DNA of 64,000 nt. Source: Hydrangea macrophylla. Lineage: Eukaryota > Streptophyta > Magnoliopsida > Cornales > Hydrangeaceae. The position numbers and the translations under genes were made by a program. Positions 36,083 to 46,930 of this stretch are shown in pieces. Within the stretch, counting starts at the first letter, position 1. Each line of letters starts with the position of its first letter. Location of the stretch: the NCBI GenBank assembly GCA_033977485.1, contig CM066984.1, forward strand, positions 33,833,501-33,897,500, in the 5' to 3' direction. The notes beneath the pieces were generated by a model. It did no database searches and was not told where the DNA came from. It saw only the letters and a program-made list of their open reading frames with translations.

Positions 36083-37492
36083 ATGAATCCAGTGACGGGC
36101 TATCATAAGTCCAAGCCCCTCGATCGTACTATACCAGATCCGGTACCCGCTCACGGGTTCCGGAATAATGAGGATAGGGTTTGGTTCGAGCGGTACTTCC
36201 AGACCCGGATGGTTATGATTGAGCGCCCCATTGAGCATATCTGGACTGAGAGCCCGTGGTTCCTCACACGGATCCGCGCGATGCCGCACTGGTTCAATCT
36301 CCTGTCGTTGGCCAAGAGGGTCAACCTATCCTGGATCAGAGGTGCGTGTGCGACTATGATCAGCGACCCGTTTACACCATTCACCTATCATGCCTTCTTT
36401 CGGAGTCGCTCATTCATCATCAGTCCCGCGACCGTTTCTGCCGCATTGGGGGTACCAGAGGTACCTAATTATGTTTGCCCCCACCGGCCTGATGCACCCG
36501 TGACCCCACCATCCGCTATTATCAGGGAGCTCACTGGAGGCGCCGTTCCATCTTGGGATGGCGATGCTTTGATCGAGGACCACTCTCTCACCGATGACTA
36601 CCACATGCTTCATTTGGTCCTCAGCAATTGCCTCCTAGTGACGTCCTATCGAGAGAAGATCGCGGCTTGGTATGCGCGAGTCTTATATGCTGTGGGGACG
36701 GGTCAGCCAGTTTGTATACCACGCCTATACATCGATTTTATGGTCCACCCCACCCGTTATATCTCGTCCAGGAAGCACCTGAAGGGTGCTTGGGCTATTC
36801 AGAGGGTCATGGCCGATGCCGGGTTCCTCGAGCTCCCTGGAGATGATATCCGCCCTTCTCCCCGCCGATTTAGCGAGGCGGCTGCTCGCCGCTCCGACGC
36901 TCAGAAGAGGAAGCGCAAGGGGAAAGGGACAGCGAGGGTGCGGGGGAGGAAGAAGAGGCGTGGCGGTACAGACACGGAGGCCGGAGCTTCAGGGACACCC
37001 ACCGAGGTGGAGGAGCTTGATTCGGATGATGAGGATGATCCAGTTGCTGCGGTTCAGCAGTTTGAGCTGCGACAGCGGTCGCAGTCTCGTGCCCAGGGAG
37101 AGTCTTCTTCTTCTGTGCCTCTCCCGACAGTTCGCGAGTTATTATTGGAGGAGAGAGAGGCCAGGATTAGACTCGAGGGCCGGATGGATCAGATCCAGAC
37201 TTTACTGGAGTCCATTTTGATTCAGATAGGGGTTGATCAGGCTGTTCACTCTGCTCACCATCCCACGGCCACCCCATCTGCTCCGCCTGCTGCTGATCCG
37301 TCACATGTTGCTACTCCTACGGATCCACCACTTCCTGATCCACCATCTGCTACCCCAGCTGCTGAGGCTACTGATCCGGTTTCGACCGCTACTTCCGAGC
37401 CATCTACTACTCCTACTACTACTGTATTGCCGCCTGCTCCTATCGACATCCCTTCTGAGATAGCCGATGATACGCCATCTGGGGTCGATTAG
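36083..37492 (+). CDS. Athila ORF1-type protein (plant transposon protein domain), 469 aa
   Basis: Extra ORF found after pol in Athila-type elements, sometimes called env-like. I chose ATG 36083 (MNPVTGYHKSKPLDR) because the upstream Met (36056) lies before a TTATTTTCAG acceptor at 36073. Residues 25-240 resemble the ATHILA ORF1 / putative plant transposon domain (RVWFERYFQTR, SLAKRVNLSWIRG, FIISPATVSAALGVPEV, LHLVLSNCLL, ARVLYAVGTGQPVCIPRLYIDFM). A basic stretch follows (QKRKRKGKGTARVRGRKKRR, a likely nuclear signal), then an acidic run, a short coiled coil (LLLEEREARIRLEGRMDQIQ) and a Pro/Thr/Ser tail. No signal peptide or membrane segment is seen, so an envelope role is not supported; a nuclear or capsid-accessory role fits better. 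Function unknown. Confidence 0.75.
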   Translation: MNPVTGYHKSKPLDRTIPDPVPAHGFRNNEDRVWFERYFQTRMVMIERPIEHIWTESPWFLTRIRAMPHWFNLLSLAKRVNLSWIRGACATMISDPFTPFTYHAFFRSRSFIISPATVSAALGVPEVPNYVCPHRPDAPVTPPSAIIRELTGGAVPSWDGDALIEDHSLTDDYHMLHLVLSNCLLVTSYREKIAAWYARVLYAVGTGQPVCIPRLYIDFMVHPTRYISSRKHLKGAWAIQRVMADAGFLELPGDDIRPSPRRFSEAAARRSDAQKRKRKGKGTARVRGRKKRRGGTDTEAGASGTPTEVEELDSDDEDDPVAAVQQFELRQRSQSRAQGESSSSVPLPTVRELLLEEREARIRLEGRMDQIQTLLESILIQIGVDQAVHSAHHPTATPSAPPAADPSHVATPTDPPLPDPPSATPAAEATDPVSTATSEPSTTPTTTVLPPAPIDIPSEIADDTPSGVD

Positions 37493-38618
37493 TTTTAGTC
37501 GGGGAGGTGGCATTTATTTATTTTTGGTTGGTTGTATATGCTGGTGGTTTTTGGGTGTTTTATTTGGTTAGTTGGTATTGTATGGACAGTATTTATCACT
37601 GCTTGTATTTTATTTTATTTTGTTCATATTCCAGTGGTTTCGATTGATTGGATCATGGTTTTATTGTATTATTGTTATCTTTTGATCCTGTCTGTTTTGG
37701 AGATTGTGTTCTAATTTTTATGCTAGGTTGCTTTGCTTGCGATCATCATTTGCGCTATACAGGTGATACCCATCTCTTTTATTTATTGAAAATCAACTTC
37801 TGAAGACTTTGTTGTTTTCAGTTGGGGGTAGGAGACAATAGATAGGTATACACCCGTAATAATCAGGTTTTGCACTTAGATATGTTTTAAATTTAATGAA
37901 CACACAGTCTGTTAAAATTTGAACAAATTTTATTGAATAGTATTGATAGAATAATTCTGAATAACCTTTTCTGCTTGTTAATTAGACAATGATACATTTG
38001 TAGTATTCTTATCTTTTTATGGATTAAATCCACGCGGTTTTTCTGTATCATTGAAATGAATTGCATCTGTAAAGCTGTTATGTACCCAACACTTGTGCAC
38101 ACTAATTAGCAGCCATGTAGAAAACCTGAAAATTGAGTTAAAATGAATATTGTACGAAAAGAACAAGTAGTGGAAGCTAATAACCCTTTGTGAGCTTTTG
38201 AGCCAATCTTCATTTCTGAGGGGATTCTCATACATTGTCGAATGTTTTTTTTTTCTTGCGTATATTTGTGAATTCGTTGTTAAGTCTCAGTTTTCTTTAA
38301 AAGTTTTGACTGCTTGTTAGAGGAGAACGTTCAGGATTTACCAATTACACTCGATAAACACTTAAGTGCTAAAAATTGAAAGTTGAGAAAATGATTCAAG
38401 CCATCGTTTACCCATTCCTTTACCTAATATAGCTCGCCCTCATTCATTGAATCATTTTACCCCTGATCTCACCTCAATCAAATATTTCCAATAAAATCAC
38501 AAGAATCCGAGTCCTTGATCTATACCTTGGCCTCATTGAACCGTTTGATAAATTTATTGAGAATGAGTCATCAAAGTATGTGAAATGGAAGGAAGTTGTT
38601 GTGGGATATTCCAGGTTA

Positions 38619-38658
<40 letters not shown>

Positions 38659-38677
38659 TATGATGATGAATGAAGGA

Positions 38678-38720
<43 letters not shown>

Positions 38721-39620
38721 GAATGAATGGGAGATTGGGTGGAGAAAAGAATAAAGAATAAAAAGAGAAGTGGAAATTCCATCACATACTAAAAAGCACA
38801 CTCTTCTCTACAACACCCCCACCTACTAAATAAAAGCCATAATTCAAAGTCTTGAAGATTCTCAACAATTGATTTGAACATGAAAGTGTGAGTTGAGTTA
38901 TCCACGGTATTTCGCTCCTCTAGTAAGTAGTATTCCATTCATGAGACTTTACACTCTTAAATGTCCGTTTTGCATAGAGTCAAGTATGAAAGCATTAGCA
39001 CCTAGAATATCATTCTCCTCAAAGCTTTCATACTATGTGCGATTATTGTAAAGCAAGTTTCTGAGAGACGTTCTTTTTGAGTGTGACCAATGTGAGAATT
39101 GAGCTAAAACTGCAAGTTTCCAAAGTACAATAGTCTAGATAACTCTTAATAAGGGTTGACCGCATGGTTGTTAATTCCACACACACACGGGTGCATGATG
39201 GTAATACATTTGTATATTTTACTTGGTGATATAGGAGAGCATGTGGATCTCTTTCATGGATTGATAGAGGATATTATATTCTTGTAGAGTTGAATTAACA
39301 GTTTAATGGAAGGGGGAATTCTACAAAGTTATTCTAATTCTTTTTGAGCTAAAAATTGGAATTTTGTGGGTATATTCACTGCAAACCCTCACGAGACAAC
39401 ACTCGTCCACTAGGGGGAGCCTAGGGGTTTAACGGCTTGTTGCATTCGCTAAATGCAATCGCGATTCCTGCGAAAGTGAGTTAGGATTTTTTTTCTCTCT
39501 ATCTTAGTTTAGGTTGTTTTTAGTTTTTCTTTGTTTCTTAGTTGAGGTAGTATTAGTTTAGGAGTGTTTGGTTTAGTTTATTTTTATTTTCGCTTTATCG
39601 CTAGGGACTAGCAATAAGCT
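37493..39620 (+). other. Athila 3' non-coding region
   Basis: About 2.1 kb with no gene. It has an AGTTGGGGGTA polypurine-like motif at 37820 and an A-tract/(TA)n/A-tract at 38617-38717. AT-rich otherwise. A long untranslated region before the 3' LTR is usual for Athila elements. Confidence 0.7.
38617..38717. repeat. Poly(A)-(TA)n-poly(A) simple repeat
   Basis: About 18 A, then (TA)12-like sequence, a short unique GATGATGAATGAAGGAG, then about 37 A. Length is likely to be unstable. Confidence 0.9.
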
Positions 39621-39632
39621 AGTTGGGGGTTG
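39621..39632 (+). other. Athila polypurine tract
   Basis: AGTTGGGGGTTG immediately before the 3' LTR; plus-strand priming site. The same motif core occurs at 35218, 35372 and 37820. Confidence 0.75.
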
Positions 39633-39885
39633 TGCAAAGCGGGGGTATTTGTAAAATACAACCGCGCTAAAAGGAAGAATTGTAGTAGTTTTGATCACAA
39701 CTTCCCGTATTATCTGCAATTTGCATTGCAAGGCTAATTTTTATACAGTATGATTAATCTATGATAAGTTGTATTGTTTTAGCTGTTGTTTATGCAGATC
39801 ACTGCTGTGCGGACTAAACAGATGAGTATCAGAATAAATGGAATGCTGGAATGCAAACAAAAGAAGTCAAAGCTGAAAAGTGAAG

Positions 39886-39998
39886 TTCGATCGATCGTAG
39901 AAGGTTCGATCGATCGAGAGTTCGATCGCTCGAACAGAGTAGAAGCGCTTGAAGATCAAGGGTTCGATCGATCGAAAGCAGTTCGATCGATCGAATGG
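39886..39998. repeat. TTCGATCGATCGAA cluster (3' LTR, first)
   Basis: Copy of the cluster at 26908-27020, carrying the only LTR difference seen, at its last base. Confidence 0.95.
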
Positions 39999-40492
39999 GG
40001 TATTTCCAGAAACATTTGCGTGCGCAGCAGAATGCGGGTTTAACCCTAGTGCCTTAGGTTTTTCTATTTATTTGCGTTTTGTTCACGTCCATTGGGACGC
40101 CCACTTTTACATTTTTAACAGTTTAGAAGGAGAGATAGAGAGTTTTGTTTGGTTTTTGTAGGTTTTTCATTGATTTCTCATATTGTGGATTGGATTCTTC
40201 GAAGTTTATACAAGTATCTTCTATTCCAGGTTATCTATATACTGTTCATTCATACTCTGTACGTATTAGGAGTAGTGTAATCAATCATCTCGTGATATTG
40301 CATGCTAAACATTGGTAAAACCATAGATTTCATAGTTTTAATGAATAACTCACAACCAAACATGGTATTAAAGTTTTCTTACGTTAAAAATCAATCCTCG
40401 ACACTCCAGACGATGTCTGAGTAGTCCCAGGTTGGGAGAACACGATGAAACAGTGATCTCCAGCCTCTGCCATGCAGCATGATAATCGCTGT

Positions 40493-40614
40493 GTTCGATC
40501 GATCGAAGTAAGTTCGATCGATCGAACCAGAGACAGTCAAGCGATCGAAGTTAGTTCGATCGATTGAGGGATGAAGGTCTTCGATCGATCGAAGGCGCGT
40601 CGATCGATCGAACT
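40493..40614. repeat. TTCGATCGATCGAA cluster (3' LTR, second)
   Basis: Copy of the cluster at 27515-27636. Confidence 0.95.
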
Positions 40615-41110
40615 CTCGGATTCTTGAGGATGTTCCCTGCAGTATTCCAGGACTTTTTGTTTTAGGACTTGTTATCATTCTGTCCCAAATAAATGCTCAG
40701 TCTGTCAAAACAGTTTTAAAACTAAGGCCCTAAGGCATTTTCTTTCAATACATTTTGCAAACCATCTTCAATGCTAACACCATTGAGGATGCGAGTCTTA
40801 ACTATTGAATTAAACCGCTTTTGTGTATTTCAATTTAACTGTGATGATATGGTCCCGGTCATGAAAGGGCCATAGAATCTTTATTTCTTTTGAGGAATAC
40901 GGAAAACTGTAGGTAATATACTCCATTGTGCTTCAAGGTAAATGCATGGTAGATGGCTAGGTTACTGCGGATTCGTGTAATCCCAACACTTTCTTTTAAA
41001 AGTTAAACACCTTAATTTAGAATATTGTTTTCAATAGCTAGCTAGATTGTTTAGTTAATTTTAATCACTTTCATTAGTAATCTTAGTTTGTGGAACTTCG
41101 TGTTCTGCAC

Positions 41111-42512
41111 TGATCGGGAGAGAACTAATCCTAATTATACGCTTTAACGAGCATTTGTTAGTACCTTTTTATCCTGTTTTTGTATATTTTTACTCTGTTT
41201 TCTAGTTTCTGACAGGTTTTGGAAGAAATCAACTGAACCAGGCTAAACAAGGTGAAAAAGCAGGAAGAAGGAAGCTGAAAAAGACACTTCGCGCGCGCGA
41301 CCCGCGGGCGCGGAAATCCAAGAATCGCGCGCGCGATCCGCTCGCGCGATAACCCAGCAAGTCGCTCGCGCGATCCGCTCGCGCGAGACCCCCAAGAACT
41401 CGCTCGCGCGATCCGCGCGCGCGAGGTACCCAATGTCGCGCTCGCGCGACCCGCTCGCGCGATATGCCCAAAAATCAAAGTTGCGTATTTCAGTATACTG
41501 AAGACTCCTGTGCAAACGAGACTGCTAAACGACGTCCAGACTGTAAATTACAGGCGTTTCAGTCCGTTTCGAGTTGTAAAGGCTTCCAAAACATGTTGTA
41601 AATCTATATAACCTCTATTTTACTTCAATTAGAGGGTTGGCAATTAATATACACACATTCTACAACCATACTTCCAGCCATTGAAGAGGGAGAAGCAAGG
41701 AGAAGAAGAAGAAGACCAAGGATTTCCATGGCCTCCTCCATCAACTACTTGCCGATTTCTACTTCCATGGACGGCTAGATCATTGATCTAGGGTTTCAAT
41801 GAAGCCCTAGATGAGTAATAGAGTTTTATTTATGCTTTTATTTTAGTTTTATTGTGTATGGATGACAGTCACATGTTTAGAGGATTTTTATAAATAAATC
41901 GTACTTACATTGATTAAATCATTGCTTTCGGAATTTATTCTTGTCTTAGATCTATTTTGACTGTGATGTGCTCAACGATCTATTCTTGCTGTGCTTGTTT
42001 AGATTGTTTACATGTGATGGTGCTTTAGTGATTCGTGCTATCAAGTATCCGAATAGTCCATGCCTAGGTTAGACGGATTAGATCACAACCCTAGTTTAGT
42101 GTGAGATAATTCGTGCTATCCGCAGATGGATTATGTTGGTGCTTGAACCATGATTATCTTCTTGTCGGAGGAATTGGGCTTGTAGCTACAATTCCCCATA
42201 TTCATCCAACGTAATATGCTAAAGTAATTCATAGATATTCCTATTATGAATCTAGTGGTGGATTTGCAATCCTAGGTTCCCTTAAACATTATTTAAAACA
42301 ACTATTTAAATTGCTTTCATAGTTTAGATTTACCTTTATGTTCTTAGTTTAATTAAATCCAAATCAAAATCCGTTTTTCCTAATTAATTAGACTTAGGTT
42401 TTAAAATTAAGTCGTTGTAGTAATCAATCTCTGTGGGTTCGACCTTTACTTCCACACTGCAAATCTTTTGAAAAGTAAAGTATACTTTTATATCTTGATA
42501 TTGACAACATCA
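41111..42512 (+). mobile_element. Solo LTR nested in the Athila 3' LTR, 1402 bp
   Basis: Starts TGATCGGG, ends GACAACATCA, flanked by the target duplication TGCAC (41106-41110 and 42513-42517). It contains a TATA box (TATATAA at about 41605-41611) and a CTCTGTGGGTTCGACC block near its 3' end like that of Athila LTRs, so it probably belongs to an Athila-related gypsy family in plus orientation. There are no internal genes, as expected of an LTR left after LTR-LTR recombination. Confidence 0.92.
41287..41462. repeat. CG-rich dyad array in the solo LTR
   Basis: Five blocks of TCGCGCGCGCGA / TCGCTCGCGCGA with (C)CCGC or TCCGC linkers, about 140 bases upstream of the TATA box. The block at 41325-41349 is identical over 25 bases to the reverse complement of 13492-13516 in the gypsy-I LTR. 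Confidence 0.92.
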
Positions 42513-42686
42513 TGCACCATCATTCAAACTTAGTTATTTTATTTTGTTTTCTGTAGAGGTTAGTCTAATTCGATAGGTCAACACCTTCCCTGTGGGATCG
42601 ACCTGGTCTTACCAGATATTACTTGCACGTCTACCTACACTTGGGTACTGCACAAGAGCGCACAAGAAAATTCTCGTGTCAGTTAG

Positions 42687-45030
42687 TTCGATAAGAGGAC
42701 CTGTAATCTTCAAGAATCCTTCTACAAATCTCTGATAGTATCCAGCTAGAGTAAAAAAACACCTGATTTTTGTTCTAGTGGTTGTTATATTCCAATCCAA
42801 CATTGCGTCTATCTTTGACGAGTCTACTGCTATTCTATCTTGTGAGACATGTCCTAGAAATTTGACTTCCTTTAACCAGAACTTGCACTTGCTGAACTTC
42901 GCATACAATTGATTATCTCAGAGGGCCTATAGTGCAATTCTTACATGTTCCTCATGTTCGGCCTCAGTCTTTGAGTAGATCAGAATGTAATCTATAAACA
43001 CAATAATGAACTGGTCCAAGTAGGGTCTATTCATTAGGTCCATAAATACTGCTAGAGCATTGGTTAATCCAAAAGACATAACCAATAATTCATAATGCTT
43101 GTACCTCATCTTAAAAGCAGTCTTCAAAATATCCTCAGGTCAAACCAACAGCTGGTGATATCTGGATCATAGATCAATCTTGGAGAAAGTCGCGACTCCT
43201 TGCAACTGATCAAACATATCATCGACTCTAGGAAGTGGGTACTTATTCTTAATTGTGACCTTGTTGAGCTCCTTATAGTCGATACACAGTCAATGAGTTT
43301 TGTCCTTTTTCTTGACAAATAGCACTAGCGCTCCCGAAGGCAATGTGTTGTGTCGAATAAACTTGAGATCTTACAATTTCTAAACTTGCTTCTTTAGCTC
43401 TTGCATCTCTATTGGTGCCATCCGATAAGGAGCCTTTGATTGTGGTAAAGTGTCAGGCTCTAACTCGATGTAGAAGTCAATCTCTCATTTGGTGGTAATC
43501 CTAATTATTTCAAAACATGTCCCCAAAGTCTCAGACTGGAGGAATCTGTGCAATAGTGAGTTGCATTGAAAATCAAAAGGCTGACTTCCTAGTACCAAAA
43601 AGGTAATCATCTTATTGGTATAATCCAACTTAGCACGATACTTCGTGAGCCAATCAAATCCTAAGATGATGTCAAATTCCTTCATTGACAAAACAATTAG
43701 ATCTCTAGGAAGAATTCTATCCTCAAGGGTTAAGGCATAGTCCTTGCACACTTTCACTAATCTTACGGTCACTCCCAAGGGCGATACCACATTTCAGGGC
43801 TACATCAAGCGCCTAGGGTACTAAACCCAAAAGTCTAATAATTTTGATAGCAATAAACGAATTCGAAGCTCTAGTATCAAATAACACCTTAACTCGAGTG
43901 TTGAATAATGTAAGAATACCTTCTATGTTTTGTTGTTCAACCTCATCAAATCCCGCATTCTTTGGGAGGATTGCATTTATATGAGCCTATCCAACTTGGC
44001 CCTTAGCAGCTGGTAAGTCATATGCCCTATGGGGTAGCTACAGTCCTTGCTGATGTGGCCATGATTTCCATAGTTATAACAATGAATGCCTGACCAGTTA
44101 TAGTTCTTGGGAGCTCGGCAATCCTTAGCCACATGGCCTGGCTTTCAACATTGAAGCATCCGCTAGTATTGGTTCCAGTAGCAACAGGGAGTCCTTGTAG
44201 GGGAGGTGCTTGATTTACAACATAGCGGTTCTGAGGAAACGCCAATTGTTGCTTCCTTTCATCAGTCTAGTGGTGCTTATTCCCTTAGAACTGCATCAGA
44301 GGTCTCAGTCCTTGGTTACCTCTAGGTGGTGGTCAATCCCCAAAGTGTTCTTGTTCTTTACCGTTGATATCCTTATAATCGATCTCCAGTCCTACCATGG
44401 CCTTAAAGATTTGACCCTAATGATTCAGAGTAATCCACTGTAGTGGTAGGGAGAGACCTTGATGATACTACCGGTTCTTCTTCTCTGGAGTATCAATCAT
44501 GTGAAGGAAAAATTGGGAAAACTGTTCAAATTGCATCGTGTACTCCCTCACGCTAAGGTTTCCTTGTCTTAGCTTAATGAATTCCCTCTCTTTCCTATTC
44601 CTCTTCGTATGAGGAAAGTAATTCTCTAGAAACAACCCTTTAAATGTGATCCATGGCATTCGTCCAGCCACATCTTCTCCTACTGTTGCCTTCTCTGACT
44701 CCCACCAATCGGCCGTTGCATACGTCAATTGGAATGTTGCCAATCGACGCTTCTCAATCTCATTACATCCCAGGGTAACAAAGATTGCTTCCATTTCCCA
44801 GAGCCACTGTTCTCCTTGCCACGACTCAGTATTTTTGTCAAACTTCTCTGGGTGAAAATGACAAAAATGCTCCACTATTCTGTCCTCAATTGTCCTAGGG
44901 GGTGGTCCATGGTTATTATCGTTGTTCACGTTTGGATTGTTAATTTGTTTTATTCTCTACACAAATGCCTCGAACAATCTAGTCGAATCCGCAGCCTGGG
45001 GTACTGGTGTGGATATCGCAGGATATTTTT
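42687..45030 (-). pseudogene. Gypsy-II gag, protease and RT (Tekay-like), decayed
   Basis: Old relative of gypsy-I, read 45030 to 42687 and continued at 26649 beyond the Athila insertion. Seen: gag start RLFEAFV, stop, then gag 44929-44468 (EQWLWEMEAIFVTLG, TADWWESEKATVGE, VREYTMQFEQFS); CCHC remnants near 44060-44160; protease-to-RT linker 43790-43485 (EFDIILGFDWLTKY); RT 43318-42687 with [15 protein letters not shown] and KFLGHV. The catalytic FIDD reads FIDY (Asp to Tyr), and there are many stops and shifts. Similarity to gypsy-I ends near 45030; no LTR of this element is recognised in the window. Confidence 0.85.
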
Positions 45031-46049
45031 AAACTTTTTCAAATTCAAATACAAGTCGCCACTTAATTTTTAAAGGAAAATCAAGAAACCATTTTAAAAG
45101 TAAAATGATCTTTTGGAAACCAGAGATATCTAGGTCTGGGGAATATGGAATGAGAGGGGAAGAAGCCCGGCGGACTAAAACACCCTCTTTCATCCTATCT
45201 CGTAATAGGCCTCTACTCAACATCCTTTTTAATCGAATTATTAATCTAAACATGCCCTCAATTAATACATAGGTATATAAATATATATTACAAAATCATG
45301 TTAAAAAGGATGCAAGATTACTAACGATAAAAGGCATAAAAAACCAAGTAGATTCATCTAGCAAGCGAATGATATGCAATAGAGAACAAGAGAACTTACC
45401 TGGGATCTAGCTGCTAAAGGAAATGTGCAAGACATACAAAAATAGAAAATCCTAGAAAAAAAAGAGTCTCTAATTCACATGTTACACATAAGGCAAGACC
45501 TAGTCTAAGGTGTCGCACATGAAGTCAAAAAATTAACAAAATCATGAAATAAAATAAACTAGAGAAAACTCAAGAAATTGTACCTCCATATCGCTACAAT
45601 TTAAAGGTTAGTCTATATGCATTGAACAAGATATAATATCAAATCCTAAATATTATACCAAACTTCTAACTTAAATCTATCAAACATGGAGAAAGTTGAC
45701 ACAATCATGACTTCCTTCTAATTTATTGAAATCACAACACCTTTATAGATATACAAGTCTCAACTAGGAGCCAATGTAATGTCCATATAGAGATGATACA
45801 ATCCCAACATGATTACAAGGAACCCATGACTAGGTTCAACTAATTATGACTTAACACAATAAAAAATAATATCCTAATTGTTAGAATCAATACATATGTG
45901 ATGAATGCATGAACATGAAAAAGAACAAGCTATGAATCATTCATTGATTTGGATCATTTAGCCTCTGGATTTGAGTTCAATTAATCATAATCAAAACATA
46001 TTTCAAGCCTTAAGGCATTCAAAAATCATTTGGATCATAAAATGAACAA

Positions 46050-46381
46050 AAAAAGGTGAGAAATTTCTTTTTGAAAATGAATAATAAAAAAGTGAGAAAT
46101 TTCTCATCAAAATCTCCGTGAATAAACTGATTGTCAGAAACAGAATGGTGAAAAATTACATAGTAAAACAAGAAGTGAAAAAAAAGATCCTAAAAAATAA
46201 GTGAGAAATTTCACAAGAAATTAATGCAAACAAATTGTAAATATTTTCTTTAAACAAGCATTCACACTTGAGATACACCATCCAATATAGTTGTTGAGTA
46301 CAAACAGAGAAATACCTTAATTTTTGGGATAATGGTTCTCTTATCCAAGATTTACTTAAATGTTGTTCCCATAATTGACTT

Positions 46382-46424
<43 letters not shown>

Positions 46425-46540
46425 ATATATATAAATAAATGGTGACAAATTTCTCAAAAAATAAGTGAGAAATTCTTGGATCATTAACAAAAGTAAAAAA
46501 CTTCTAATAATACGTGAGAAATTTCTCACAACTTAGCAAA
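46050..46540. repeat. Cluster of GTGAGAAATTTCTCAC-type palindromes
   Basis: GTGAGAAATTTCT, full or half copies, recurs at about 46055, 46090, 46200, 46440, 46460 and 46520. The last is the complete GTGAGAAATTTCTCAC. Confidence 0.8.
46385..46422. repeat. (AC)19 microsatellite
   Basis: Uninterrupted AC dinucleotide run inside the palindrome cluster. Confidence 0.95.
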
Positions 46541-46804
46541 GATCCAGGAAAAGAGGTTTAAAAGCTTAAGATTATTATTTTCCTTTATTATTATTATTTT
46601 AAAAGAAGAAAAAGAAAAAAAATTGATGAAGAACTAAGAAAATTATGCTTTTGAAATTAGTTCTACTTATTCTAGACCTTGAAATAATTTCAAGAATATT
46701 TTTTTTTTTATCATATTTGAAGCTAGGATGATTTAGATAAGGATTTTCAAAGAAAATAAAATATAAAAAGAAGAAAAAGAAAAAAGAAAATATTTAAAAA
46801 GCCA

Positions 46805-46930
46805 AGTGCCAGCACTCAGAGTGACGAGCCGGTACTCAGTAAGTGTCGGTGCCGATGCTGGTCCAGCACTTGCTGAGTGCTGCTGTGGCATTCACTGAGT
46901 GCTGTAGAGGTCATTTTGAGTGCCACGCTG
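46805..46930. repeat. Cluster of CACTCAG / CTGAGTGC dyads
   Basis: GCACTCAG, TACTCAGTAAGTG, GCACTTGCTGAGTGCTG and TTCACTGAGTGCTG occur within 125 bases. They are half-sites of GCACTCAGTGAGTGC-like palindromes. Confidence 0.75.

Larger units (their letters stand above)
26655..42681 (+). mobile_element. Athila-like Ty3/gypsy element, very young, with intact gag-pol
   Basis: Complete LTR element in plus orientation with target duplication GTTAG at 26650-26654 and 42682-42686. 5' LTR 26655-28296, tRNA-Asp primer site, gag-pol 28437-33998, two acidic frames (34146-35085), an Athila-type extra ORF (36083-37492), polypurine tract 39621-39632, 3' LTR from 39633. The 3' LTR carries a nested solo LTR. 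It was inserted in the pol gene of gypsy-II at the RT/RNase H linker; removing it restores the frame across the junction. Confidence 0.95.
39633..42681 (+). repeat. Athila 3' LTR, split by a solo LTR
   Basis: Same sequence as the 5' LTR in two parts, 39633-41110 and 42518-42681, separated by a 1402-base insert and a TGCAC duplication. 3049 minus 1407 equals 1642, exactly the 5' LTR length. Confidence 0.95.

Noticed and set aside
36083..37492. Calling the last Athila ORF an envelope protein
   Set aside because: No signal peptide or membrane helix is visible, while a basic nuclear-type stretch and an Athila ORF1-like domain are; I kept the neutral name.
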